Shown here: positions 11,008-18,966 of the stretch, piece after piece
Layout: each line of letters opens with the position of its first letter
Numbering within the stretch: position 1 is the stretch's first letter
NCBI GenBank assembly: GCA_963777695.1
Contig: CAVZRC010000004.1
Location: 1 to 64,000, forward strand
DNA: 64,000 bases
From: CAVZRC01 sp963777695
GTDB taxonomy: Bacteria > Planctomycetota > Planctomycetia > Isosphaerales > Isosphaeraceae
Reading direction: 5' to 3'
Position numbers and translations under genes: made by a program
Notes under the pieces: generated by a model
Database searches by the model: none
What the model saw: the letters and a program-made list of their open reading frames with translations, nothing else
Told to the model about the DNA's origin: nothing

Positions 11008-11505
11008 TTTTCCGTTGATCGAACCGGCGGGAGCACCGGCGGCGTCAGCTCGATGATCCCGCGACCCGACTTCCAGGGCGGCATCGCGATCAACTCGGTC
11101 AATCCGGGTGGCATCTCGGGGCGGGTGGTCCCGGACGTCGCGGCGCACGCCGAGTCGAACGGCAAGACGACCGGCGATTACTGGGTCCTGGACGGCCAGG
11201 GGGGCCCCAACGAAGGGACCAGCACCGCGGCCCCGCTGTGGGCCTCGCTGATCGCCCGGATCAATGCCGTGCTCCAGAAAGAGAAGGGGCCGGGCAAGTG
11301 GGCCGGCTACCTGACGGCCGTGCTCTACCAACCCGGCGCCGATGGACAGCCGATCGGTTCCTCGGCCTGCAAGGATATCTTCTCGGGCGACAACGTCTCG
11401 GCCCCCGTCGGTGGCTACTTCGTCGGCCCCGGGTACGATGCCGTGGCCGGCTGGAGATCGCCGATCGGCAGCACATTGCTCGACGCCCTGCGAGCGATCG
11501 TTTGA
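11008..11505 (+). pseudogene. C-terminal fragment of an S53 (sedolisin/kumamolisin) peptidase
   Basis: About 165 codons matching the end of sedolisin-type serine-carboxyl peptidases. Visible: GGSTGGVSSMIPRPDFQ, VVPDVAAHA, the nucleophile motif GTSTAAPLWASLIARIN with the catalytic Ser in GTS, and the calcium-site segment CKDIFSGDN ...GYDAVAGW near the end. The Glu/Asp part of the catalytic triad and the pro-domain are absent because the 5' two thirds of the gene are missing. The frame opens at about 11008 with no start codon in context. It is a decayed or truncated gene, next to the repeat cluster at 11.7 kb, which may be related to the loss. Confidence 0.75.
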
Positions 11506-11714
11506 GGATCGCGGGAGCCGGGCTTCGACGGCCCGGCTCCCGGGCCGGAGGGTCCCCGCGGGCCGGAGCCATCCGCAGACAGGCGCGTCTCGCCGAACAC
11601 CACCGCGCACTCGCACGTGATCACGGTCGTGAGACCGTGGTTCGGACGGGGCCTACGGACCTCCAGACTCGCGCATGAGTGCGATCCGGCCAGCCGATGG
11701 GATCGGGCTGACGC

Positions 11715-11942
11715 CCGAGGTCGGTGTCAGGGAAGGTCGGTGACAGATCATCATTTGGGAAGGTCGGTGTCAGGGAAGGTCGGTGTCAGGGAAGGTCGGT
11801 GTCAGATCATCATTTCGAGGGAAGGTCGGTGTCAGATCATCATTTCGGGGGAAAGATGATCTGACACCGACTCCTCCCCTCATTTCGGGGGAAAGATGAT
11901 CTGACACCGACACCTCCTGACACCGACTCCTCCCACCGACTT
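11715..11942. repeat. Cluster of short direct and inverted repeats (REP-like)
   Basis: GGTCGGTGTCAG recurs five or six times rightward (near 11719, 11734 with one change, 11761, 11778, 11796, 11824), several copies followed by ATCATCATTTCG or a shortened form. The same unit then appears inverted at least twice (CTGACACCGAC near 11861 and 11901, more partially near 11920). Spacing is irregular, unlike a CRISPR. Such arrays are commonly spread by REP-associated transposases; none is encoded in this window. Confidence 0.8.
11825..11871. repeat. Perfect 17-bp inverted repeat hairpin
   Basis: GTCGGTGTCAGATCATC at 11825-11841 is exactly complementary to GATGATCTGACACCGAC at 11855-11871, with the 13-base loop ATTTCGGGGGAAA. 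A second copy of the loop and right arm follows at 11881-11911. The hairpin could act as a terminator or as the core of a REP-type element. Confidence 0.85.
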
Positions 11943-12009
11943 CTCCATTAGGTGCAATACCGTTGAATGAGCGTTAACGATTGAATCTGCTGCGACTTGA
12001 GTCAACTCG

Positions 12010-12054
12010 TTCCCACGCTCCGCGTGGGAATGCCGTCCTGGACGCTCCGCGTCC
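12010..12054. repeat. Double-hairpin repeat
   Basis: TTCCCACGC-tcc-GCGTGGGAA (12010-12030) is followed after nine bases by GGACGC-tcc-GCGTCC (12040-12054). This two-hairpin unit resembles a widespread bacterial intergenic repeat, often mis-annotated as a short protein beginning VPTLRVGMP. It lies in the gene-free stretch between the 11.7-kb cluster and the lipoprotein gene. Confidence 0.7.
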
Positions 12055-12111
12055 CGCGCGATTCCCGGCCTCGATCGGGGCCACCACGACGCAGAGGGAG
12101 GGACCTTCGGA

Positions 12112-12826
12112 TCAGAAGACTCCGCTGGGTGGCGCGGCACCCCTTCACCGCCCTCCTCCTCCTGACCGGCGTAGAGGCGCTGGGCCGGGGCGCCGACCCT
12201 GAATGACTCCAGGCATAACCGGATCTTCGGGCCGATAGTCTTACTCGACTCCTTGGGATAATCGAAGATCAGGGCCACTTGTGCCGGGCTGTTCTTCTCG
12301 CCGAGGATATAGATCTGGACTTCCTTGGCGGTCAGGTCCAGAGTGGTGGCCTTGAAGTTGTTGGCCTTCTTGGGATCGGACTTCAGCTTGGCGCATCCGT
12401 GCCGTAGGCGCCCTTGATGTAGTCGAGCACGTCGGCGGTGAAGTCGCCGCGGACCGTCGCGGGCGTGTCGGTCGTATTGGGCCCCTTCTTCTTGGGAGCG
12501 GCCCCCTTGGGCTTCTCGACGCGGGCCAGGACGTGGAGGCTGGCCGGATCGCCGATGAAGCTGGTGGCGATGTCGAACTTCCCCTCCTCGACCGGGGCCA
12601 GTCCGATCTCCTTGGTCGGCCCCTTGAAGGCCAGCGGGGGGCGGATATAGATGTTGGAAACCGCGAGGTTCGTCTTGGCCTCCGGCGGCGGCTCCAGGTT
12701 ATCATTGAGCTGCTTCTCATAGCGCAGATCCTTGATCCTCTGTTCGAGCCGACGATCATAGTCGGGCGAGCAGCCGAAGACCAGGAAGATACTGGTGCTG
12801 GCCAGGAGCCCAAGGATCCGTTTCAT
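12112..12826 (-). CDS. Hypothetical planctomycete lipoprotein, frameshifted
   Basis: About 238 residues. MKRILGLLASTSIFLVFGC is a lipoprotein signal with lipobox VFGC, followed by SPDYDRRLEQRIKDLRYEKQ (predicted helical), a GPTKEIGLAPVEEGKFD segment and, late, GPKIRLCLESFRVGAP. It is probably exported and lipid-anchored; function is unknown. Two indels break it. Near 12385 GCGGCC appears as GCGCC (adding a G restores TDAAKLKSDPKK). Near 12135 one more G in the G run gives a natural end GGAAPPSGVF at 12112. Start ATG 12826 has GAGGTAGGTG upstream. The gene is divergent from the PII gene at 12950. Confidence 0.65.
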
Positions 12827-12949
12827 CGTTCACCTACCTCGTTCATGCGTGAGCCACCACCGGCCCGATCGTTCCGGTCATCATCCAATTTCGGTGCGAA
12901 CGGGCGGTCTGTCAAGCGGGCCGCGGCGAGGTTTCGACGGGGAGCCGAG

Positions 12950-13339
12950 ATGTCCCTCAACGATTCGATCGAGCCAGGATCCGCCCCCGCACCCGAGGAT
13001 CCCGCGCCGGTGATCCGGACCACGGGGGTGGTCCAGATCATCGCGATGGTCAAACCGTTCCGCGCCCAGGCGGTCCTTGATGCCCTGGGCTGCCTCGGGA
13101 TCCTCGGCGGCACCGTCCGCGAGGCCATGGGCTACGGCCGGCAGAAGAATCGCCTGCATCAATACCTGGGCAGCGAGTACAACACGTCGTTCGTGCCCAA
13201 GGTCGAGCTGAGCGTGTTCGTCGAGGAGGCCCTCGCGCCGGTCGCGATCAAGGCGATCGTCGGCCAGGCCCGCACTGGGCGGATCGGCGACGGTAAGATC
13301 CTGGTCCTCCCCTGCTCGGGCGAGTTCCTGAGCTGGTAG
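12950..13339 (+). CDS. PII-family signal transduction protein (GlnB/GlnK-like)
   Basis: 129 residues. The PII core starts with VVQIIAMVKPFRAQAVLDAL. The T-loop region GYGRQKNRLHQYLGSEYN retains both Tyr positions (HQY and SEY) found in GlnB, one of which is the uridylylation site in proteobacteria. The C-loop signature ARTGRIGDGKILVLP is intact. PII proteins sense 2-oxoglutarate and ATP/ADP and control nitrogen assimilation partners. Unusual features: an N-terminal extension of about 25 residues rich in Pro and acidic residues, and no amtB or glnA beside it. Start ATG 12950 follows GGAGCCGAG. The gene is followed by a hairpin at 13361-13422 and converges on the regulator gene. Confidence 0.85.
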   Translation: MSLNDSIEPGSAPAPEDPAPVIRTTGVVQIIAMVKPFRAQAVLDALGCLGILGGTVREAMGYGRQKNRLHQYLGSEYNTSFVPKVELSVFVEEALAPVAIKAIVGQARTGRIGDGKILVLPCSGEFLSW

Positions 13340-13360
13340 TAGCCGAGGGTGGCGGATGAT

Positions 13361-13422
13361 GGGTGGCGAGTGGCGGGAAGAGACGACGGGCGCAGATTGC
13401 CTCTTCCCACCACCCACCACCC
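13361..13422. terminator. Imperfect inverted repeat between convergent genes
   Basis: GGGTGGCGAGTGGCGGGAAG plus AG on the left pairs largely with CTCTTCCCACCACCCACCAC plus CC on the right across an 18-base loop. It lies 21 bases after the PII stop and abuts the stop of the opposing regulator, a position suited to a bidirectional terminator. The left arm contains the GTGGCGAG unit seen in other repeats of this window. Confidence 0.5.
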
Positions 13423-13423
13423 G

Positions 13424-14227
13424 TCAATGCGGCGAGTTGATCCACAGCACGCGTCGGAACCGGTGCGGGCTGCGCGGTTCTTCCAGGTCGATCAGGATCT
13501 CCGCGGGGACGACGCCGGGGTTCTCGGCCTTGAGCAATGCGTAGCGTCCGCAGTGCTCGAACCATCGGACGATGGGATTTCCGTCCAGCCAGACGACGAC
13601 CAACTTCTTGTGGAGCTGGCTGACGTCCTCCTCGCGCGAGGAGTAGGCGACCGATGCCCCGTCGGCCAGGATGGGTGCCATCGCATCGCCCGAGACGCGG
13701 ATCAGCCGGTTCTCGCGCTGGGCGGCGAGCAACTCCTGGCGATTGTGGAGGCCGGCCTCGTGCGGCGGGAGGTCGTGACCGGCCTCGTCCAGGCCGTCCC
13801 CATCGGTACCGACGGCGCCGTTGAAGAAGATCGGAGCGGTGACCGATTCGTCGTCCGCCGGCGCGGGATGGGGCGATCGCTCGCTCTCCAGCAGTTGCAA
13901 CGCCGTCCTCAGCAGCGTGCTCACGGTCATCGCGGGCGTCGAGGATGTGTCCTGGCGCGACGGGCCGCTCGGGCGGAACTTCGGCCCCTTCCCGTGCAGG
14001 AGCCAGGCCGGCTCCACCGAGGTGAGCTCGATGATCTTCAGGACGACCTCCGCCGGGACCGTCACTCCCCCCTCGTAGTTGTACCAGGTCCGCACCGGGA
14101 TGGCCAACCGCCGGGCCATCTCAGGACCCCCTCGATCTCCGAATAACTCCAAGCGTAGGGCCCCCAGCCGCTCGGCCAGGGCCAGCTTGGCACGTACCGA
14201 CTCAGGAAGCGTTTTGCGACGAGCCAT
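13424..14227 (-). CDS. HTH regulator with S24/LexA-like C-terminal domain, catalytic Ser replaced
   Basis: 267 residues. An N-terminal helix-turn-helix region (about 25-65, GGPEMARRLAIPVRTWYNYE) is followed by a linker and an S24-like domain from about residue 180 (LIRVSGDAMAPILADGASV, then KKLVVVWLDGNPIVRWFEHC). In active LexA/CI-type repressors the motif is SGDSM with the catalytic Ser and a downstream Lys; here it reads SGDAM, with Ala, and the Lys position reads Arg/Trp. The protein is therefore likely unable to self-cleave and may be a constitutive or ligand-controlled regulator. The upstream region is AT-rich with a 12-bp palindrome at 14382. A DNA-damage role cannot be inferred from sequence. 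Confidence 0.75.
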   Translation of the reverse strand: MARRKTLPESVRAKLALAERLGALRLELFGDRGGPEMARRLAIPVRTWYNYEGGVTVPAEVVLKIIELTSVEPAWLLHGKGPKFRPSGPSRQDTSSTPAMTVSTLLRTALQLLESERSPHPAPADDESVTAPIFFNGAVGTDGDGLDEAGHDLPPHEAGLHNRQELLAAQRENRLIRVSGDAMAPILADGASVAYSSREEDVSQLHKKLVVVWLDGNPIVRWFEHCGRYALLKAENPGVVPAEILIDLEEPRSPHRFRRVLWINSPH

Positions 14228-14381
14228 GACGAGATCCCAGAAAGTTGTGCACGATCAAGTTCCAGCTCGCGATGACACGTGGACCGGCCCATGTGATCGA
14301 GCGCCTGAAGCTATTTAAGGCGATTCTCCCGTAAAAATCAACAATGCGTCCAAAAAATCACTGGGTTTCTTAAAAAAAGGG

Positions 14382-14393
14382 TCGCCATGGCGA
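14382..14393. promoter_or_regulatory. 12-bp perfect palindrome, possible operator
   Basis: TCGCCATGGCGA lies in the AT-rich stretch (about 14325-14405) upstream of the leftward HTH regulator, 155 bases before its start. Palindromes upstream of such regulators are often their own operators. There is no second copy to support this. Confidence 0.25.
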
Positions 14394-14449
14394 TTTAGAT
14401 CAACATTCGAGATTTGAAGGTGGGGTGGTGTTCGGGCAGAGGCTATGTT

Positions 14450-14474
14450 GGGCGCGGGTCTCTCGACTCGCGCC
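14450..14474. repeat. Palindromic repeat (family with 22576, 24756 and 25467)
   Basis: GGGCGCGGGTCTCTCGACTC followed by GCGCC. It shares the GGGCGCGGGTCTC core with the copy at 24756-24780 and, inverted, with 25467-25491. It lies in the gene-free stretch 14228-14541 between the HTH regulator and the FHA gene, where I see no coding sequence. Confidence 0.6.
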
Positions 14475-14541
14475 AGACCGATCCATGATGACGGCTGCCG
14501 GGGCCGTTCCAGCCCGATCTCTGCCGGGTCCGGACGGGCCA

Positions 14542-15165
14542 TCAATCCTCGTCGAGGTTGAGATCGAGGAGGAACTGGGCGACGGCCTCGTCCTCGACCT
14601 TGGGCTTGGCCGCCGATTGCGGGGCCTCCTTGGGCGCGGCGACCTCGACGACCGGTTTCCGGTTGCCGTCGCCCTTGGGAGCGGGTTTCGCGGGCGCCGA
14701 ATCCGGCTCGGCCAAGGGGATGGAATCGAGCTCCGGCTCGACCACCTCCTCGTCGAATTCGATCTCGAATTCGTCTTCCTCGCCCATGGGTAGGGCCTCG
14801 ACGACGGCGGTATCGCCGGGCTTCCCCTCGGAGGCCGGCGCCTCCGGGGAGGGCGCCATGGCGACCGGCTTGCCGAGCGTCGCCACCCGGAGGGTGATCC
14901 CGCCCACGGTCAGCTCATCCCCGACCTTCAAGGTCTGCTGGCCGGAGACCTTCTTGCCGTTGACGAACGTCCCGTTGGAACTACCCAGGTCCTTGAGGGT
15001 GAGCTTGCCCCCGACATCGAAGAGCTCGCAATGACGGCGGCTGACCAGGGACGACTTGATGCGGATCGCGCAATCGTCGTGGCGGCCGAGACAGGTGACG
15101 CCGTCGGCCAGCTTGAGCGTCGTCGTCGCGCTTCGGCCCTTGACGACCTGGAGTAGATAATTCAT
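14542..15165 (-). CDS. FHA domain protein
   Basis: 207 residues. The N-terminal forkhead-associated domain (about 20-95) shows the fold signature: LGRHDDCAIRI (GR motif), SLVSRRHCELF (SRRH phosphothreonine-binding motif), LKDLGSSNGTFVNG (SSNGTFVNG motif). FHA domains bind phosphothreonine peptides, so this is a plausible reader of the Ser/Thr kinases encoded in the same window. The second half is low-complexity, rich in Glu, Pro, Ala and Lys, and ends in an acidic Asp/Glu tail (FLLDLNLDED). Start ATG 15165 chosen because MNYLLQVVKG begins the FHA strand; the frame is open further upstream without homology. Confidence 0.85.
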   Translation of the reverse strand: MNYLLQVVKGRSATTTLKLADGVTCLGRHDDCAIRIKSSLVSRRHCELFDVGGKLTLKDLGSSNGTFVNGKKVSGQQTLKVGDELTVGGITLRVATLGKPVAMAPSPEAPASEGKPGDTAVVEALPMGEEDEFEIEFDEEVVEPELDSIPLAEPDSAPAKPAPKGDGNRKPVVEVAAPKEAPQSAAKPKVEDEAVAQFLLDLNLDED

Positions 15166-15462
15166 CGTACGTTCGTCCCGATCGAGTGCTCTGTAGCCTT
15201 GCAAGGATGCGGAAGAGATGGGCGTCCCTAATAAATTATCCTCTGGCGCGCCGCGACGCAAAGGGTAAGGCCCGTCGCCCTGCCCGTAAACGCGGCATCC
15301 GCGCCGCCGAGGCCCGCGGCGCGGGTCGAATGGCGGGCGTTTTGGCGGAAGATGGCTTGCAAATCGGGGTGGCCGCCCTATACTGAAATCGGTCCCGGAT
15401 GCGGCCAACCGGCGGATGATTCCGGCCCGTCGGCCACATCACGAGATCCTCTCGGTCAATGC

Positions 15463-15534
15463 GCGGGAGTAGCTCAGTGGTAGAGCACCACGTTGCCAAC
15501 GTGGGTGTCGAGGGTTCAAATCCCTTCTCCCGCT
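15463..15534 (+). tRNA. tRNA-Gly (anticodon GCC)
   Basis: Acceptor GCGGGAG pairs with CTCCCGC, D arm GCTC/GAGC, anticodon stem CCACG/CGTGG with loop TTGCCAA (anticodon GCC), T arm GAGGG with loop TTCAAAT, discriminator T. No CCA is encoded. The trigger factor gene follows 106 bases downstream on the same strand. Confidence 0.95.
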
Positions 15535-15640
15535 CTTGTATCGATGCCATCCCGGGTTGGCGGCTTTCGCTTGAGCGCGTCGGTTGCGTGGTGGCGGACC
15601 AAGCCACCCCAATCTGATGTACCCCGAGGAACCGCCTTTG

Positions 15641-17163
15641 ATGAGCACCGATGACCTGGATCCCGAGGCCGGCACCACCGTTTCGGTCGAGGACCTTCCC
15701 GATCCGAACGAGACCGAAGCCTCCAAGCCCGATCTGGACATGGCCGTCGAGATCACCGATGTGGGCCCGTGCAAGAAGCATATCAAGGTCTCGATCGCCC
15801 ACTCCGAGATCAAGCGGGAGTATGCGGAGTCGCTGGAGAGTCTCCGGAAGGAGGCGGTCGTGCCGGGATTCCGGCCCGGCCGCGCCCCCCGGCAGTTGAT
15901 CATCAAGCGGTTCCGCAAGGAAGTCTCCGATCAGGTCAAGTCGCGGCTGTTGATGTCGTCGCTCGAGCAGATCGACAAGAATTATCAGCTCGACCCGATC
16001 ACCCAGCCCCAGCTCGACGTCGCGGCCATCGAGTTGCCCGAAGACGGCCCGATGGAATTCGAGATGGACGTCGAGGTCCGGCCGCAATTCGAGGTCCCCG
16101 ACTACAAGGGGCTCTCGCTGAAGCGGCCGGTGCGATCGATCACCGACCGGGAGATCGACTCCGAGCTGAATCATTACCTCGAGCGTCACGGGCAGATTGT
16201 GCCGAAGCTCGAAGGAACCGCCGAGCTGGGCGATTACGTGACGGCCGACCTGGTGTTCCTCCGACCCGATGGCGTCGCCCTCAGCGAGGTCAAGGAGACC
16301 CAGTTCCGACTCCAGCCGGAGCTGCGGTTCCAGGACGGGTCGATCCCGAACATGGGCGCGGCCGTGGTGGGCGCCAAGCCGGGCGAGACGCGGACGGTCG
16401 AGGCCAGGATGGGGACCGCGGCGCACGACACCAGGCTGCGGGGCGCGACGCTCAAAGTGGAAGTCCGCATCCATGACCTGAAGCAGGTCCGGCTCCCCGA
16501 GATCAACCAGGCGTTCCTGAGCTCGATCGAATTCGAGAGCATCGGACACCTTCGGGAGGCGGTCCACGACGCCCTCAAGCGACGCAACTTCTCGCAGCAA
16601 CGGCGGGCGCTCCGCCAGCAGATCCTCGGCAACTTGCTCGGCAAGACACCGTTCGAGCTCCCCCCCGAGCTGGTGTCCCGCGAGGAGGCCAATACCATCC
16701 GCCGGCTGATCGGCGAGCTGCGACAGCAAGGCATGTCGGACGACGACATCCGCGCACACGAGGCCGAGATCCGTGCCAACGCCCACGAATCGACCCTCCA
16801 GTCGCTCAAGGAATTCTTGCTCCTGGCCAAGATCGCCGAGGCCGAGGGTATCTCGGTCGGCGAGGCGGACGTGGACATCGAGCTCGAAGGGATCGCTGAA
16901 CGGACCGGCGAGAGCGTGCGCCGTATCCGCCCCGGCTCAGCAAGGAAGGCGTGACCGAAGACCTGACGACCCAGATCCTGGAGCGCAAGGTCCTCGACCG
17001 GATCCTCCAGTCGAGCACGATCGTCGATGACGTCGTCGCCTCGGACGAGCCCGAAGCCCGGGTCGAGACCCTGGACCACACGGCCGATGCCGGGACGGAT
17101 GAGCCGCCGACCCCGGAAGCGACCGCGGACGCGGCGGGGACGGAGACACCCGCCGAATCGTGA
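15641..17163 (+). CDS. tig: Trigger factor, ribosome-associated chaperone and peptidyl-prolyl isomerase
   Basis: About 507 residues. The N-terminal ribosome-binding domain is recognisable from VEITDVGPCKKHIKVSI and the signature VPGFRPGRAPRQLIIKRF (FRxGxxP loop). A divergent FKBP-like domain (GDYVTADLVFL ...NMGAAVVGAKPGETRTVEA) and the helical C-terminal chaperone domain follow. It is longer than E. coli Tig (432) because of an acidic N-terminal lead and an acidic, Thr/Ala-rich C-terminal tail. One base is missing near 16930 (adding a G gives RIRARLSKEGVTEDLTTQIL, continuing to 17163). Start ATG 15641 has GAGGA upstream. The neighbouring clpP genes make this the classic folding-proteolysis locus, without clpX in view. 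Confidence 0.9.
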
Positions 17164-17375
17164 GATCGGATGACCCCGCCGGGAATCGGCATGCGGCCGC
17201 CGCCGATCCGTCGCGCGACCGCCGAGGTCCTCCCGTTTTCCACCGGCGCGTCCGACGCCGGTCGGCTCCGGGTCTGTTGCCGGAATTCGAATCTTCGATC
17301 GATCAAACTGGAGTGGAGTGGCCGATGTGGGATCACGCCCCGTCGGCCGGATCACCGATTGCGAAGGACCCCCCC

Positions 17376-18008
17376 ATGCCTCGCGAACACCCGCTCGCCG
17401 AACCGACGCTACAACGCTATCGCGACTACGCACGACAGCGCCAGATGACCCTCGGCGACCTGCTCCTCGAGAATCGCATCGTCTTCCTCGAGGGCGTGAT
17501 CAACGACGCCGTGGCCAACCTGACCGTGATGAAATTCCTGTTCCTCCAGTACGAGAACCGCACGCAGGGCATCAGCTTCTACATCAACAGCCCCGGCGGC
17601 AGCGTGACCAGCACGCTGGCGATCTACGATACGATGCAGTTCATCGAGAGCCCGATCGCGACCTATTGCATCGGCCTGGCCGCCTCGGGCGCCGCGGTCC
17701 TGCTCGCCGGCGGCACGAAAGGGAAGCGGTTCGCCCTGCCGCACTCCAAGATCATGATCCACCAGCCATATGGCCAGGTGGGCGGCCAGGTCTCCGACAT
17801 CGAGATCCAGGCCGAGGAGATCGTCCGCAGCAAGCAGGTGATCAACGAGATCCTGGCCAAGCACACCGGCCAGCCGATCGAGCGCGTCGCCAAGGACACG
17901 GAGCGCGACCGCTACCTGACCGCCATCCAGGCCAAGGAATACGGCCTGGTCGATGAAGTCGTCGGCCGGATGACCCCCGACAAGAACGTGCCGGTGTCGG
18001 TCACCTGA
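17376..18008 (+). CDS. clpP: ATP-dependent Clp protease proteolytic subunit, first paralogue
   Basis: 210 residues. NRIVFLEGVINDAVANLTV, SFYINSPGGSVTSTLAIYDT, the Ser site in YCIGLAASGAAVLLAGG, the His site in KIMIHQPYG and Asp in DTERDRYLTA match ClpP. Ser, His and Asp are all present. The loop around the Ser reads GLAASGAA rather than the usual GQAASMGA, as in variant ClpP paralogues that form mixed rings. ClpP forms tetradecamers fed by ClpX or ClpA/C in the cytoplasm. Start ATG 17376 has AAGGA seven bases upstream; an in-frame ATG at 17326 is possible. It follows trigger factor and precedes a second clpP by 122 bases. Confidence 0.92.
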   Translation: MPREHPLAEPTLQRYRDYARQRQMTLGDLLLENRIVFLEGVINDAVANLTVMKFLFLQYENRTQGISFYINSPGGSVTSTLAIYDTMQFIESPIATYCIGLAASGAAVLLAGGTKGKRFALPHSKIMIHQPYGQVGGQVSDIEIQAEEIVRSKQVINEILAKHTGQPIERVAKDTERDRYLTAIQAKEYGLVDEVVGRMTPDKNVPVSVT

Positions 18009-18130
18009 ACCCGGACGACCGCCGAAAACCCATAGGTCCCCACGAGCGAGCAGACATCCCGCCGCCGCGATCCCCATGGGAAACCCCGGCCCGCGGCCGA
18101 CGGCTCCTTTTCGAGAAGGGCGTATCAATC

Positions 18131-18744
18131 ATGCCACTGGTCCCGATCGTGATCGAACGGAGTGGTCGTGAAGAGCGGGCGATGGATATCTATTCCCGCC
18201 TACTCCAGGACCGCATCATCATCCTGGGCTCGGCCATCGATGACACCGTCTCCAACCTGGTCGTCGCCCAGATGCTGGTCCTGGCCCACCAGGACTCCAA
18301 GGCCGACATCCACCTCTACATCAACAGCCCCGGCGGCAGCGTAACCGCCGGCATGGCCATCTACGACACCATGCAATGGGTCTCCTGCGACGTGGCGACC
18401 TACTGCATCGGCCAGTGCGCCAGCATGGGCTCGCTCCTGATGGCCGCCGGCCCAAGGGCAAGCGCAATGCCCTGCCCCACAGCCGGATCATGATCCACCA
18501 GCCGCTCGCCGGCATGGAAGGGACCGCCACCGAGATCATGATCCACGCCGAGGAATTCATCCGGATGAAGAAGCAGCTCAACCAGATCTACCAGAAGCAC
18601 ACCGGGCAGACTCTCGAGCGGCTCCAGGACGACACCGATCGCGACCGCTTCATGTCGCCCGAAGAGGCCCGCGAATACGGGCTGATCGACAATGTCGTGG
18701 ACCGCGAGCCGATCATCCCATTGAATCCGAATCCCATCCCTTGA
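18131..18744 (+). CDS. clpP: ATP-dependent Clp protease proteolytic subunit, second paralogue, frameshifted
   Basis: About 204 residues. MPLVPIVIERSGREERAMD is the common ClpP start, followed by IHLYINSPGGSVTAGMAI, the canonical Ser site CIGQCASMGSLLMAAG, the His site RIMIHQPLAG and the Asp site DTDRDRFMS. This copy is closer to housekeeping ClpP than its upstream neighbour. One base is missing near 18447: adding it gives MAAGAKGKRNALPHSR and joins the halves. With the gene at 17376 it forms a ClpP1-ClpP2 type pair. A MITE-like repeat follows 58 bases after the stop. Confidence 0.9.
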
Positions 18745-18802
18745 TAGCAAGGAAGCCGGGTATCGGGATCCTGCCCCGAAGGGGCCGAACATGTAGGGGC
18801 TG

Positions 18803-18937
18803 TTCACGCTTGGGTATCGCACACTTGATACGAGCCCGAAGCGCGAGCGAGTGAATGCTTCCCGGGCATTCACTCGCTTGCGCTTCGGGCTCGTAGGACT
18901 CCGCTTCGTGTCGAGCTGTGCGCAATCCAATCGTGAA
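18803..18937. mobile_element. MITE-like palindromic element, copy A
   Basis: Outer ends TTCACGCTTGG and CCAATCGTGAA are nearly inverted. Inside, TACGAGCCCGAAGCGCGAGC pairs with GCTTGCGCTTCGGGCTCGTA to form a long stem. The element carries no gene. A second copy sits at 60166-60291 with the same order of arms (GCGCAC ...GAGCTGTGCGC also shared). This suggests a non-autonomous mobile or REP-like element. Confidence 0.8.
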
Positions 18938-18966
18938 TCGATCTAGCCCCCGCACGCGCGAGACCG

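Noticed and set aside
11715..11942. CRISPR-like array
   Set aside because: Units are short, irregularly spaced, occur in both orientations and have no unique spacers of constant length; no cas genes are present.
11997..12206. Small frame starting MSQLVPTLRVGMPSWTLRVP
   Set aside because: This is the known false translation of the double-hairpin repeat.
15439..15918. Open frame with RRDLNPRHPRWQRGALPLSY
   Set aside because: Antisense translation of tRNA-Gly and the trigger factor start; not a gene.
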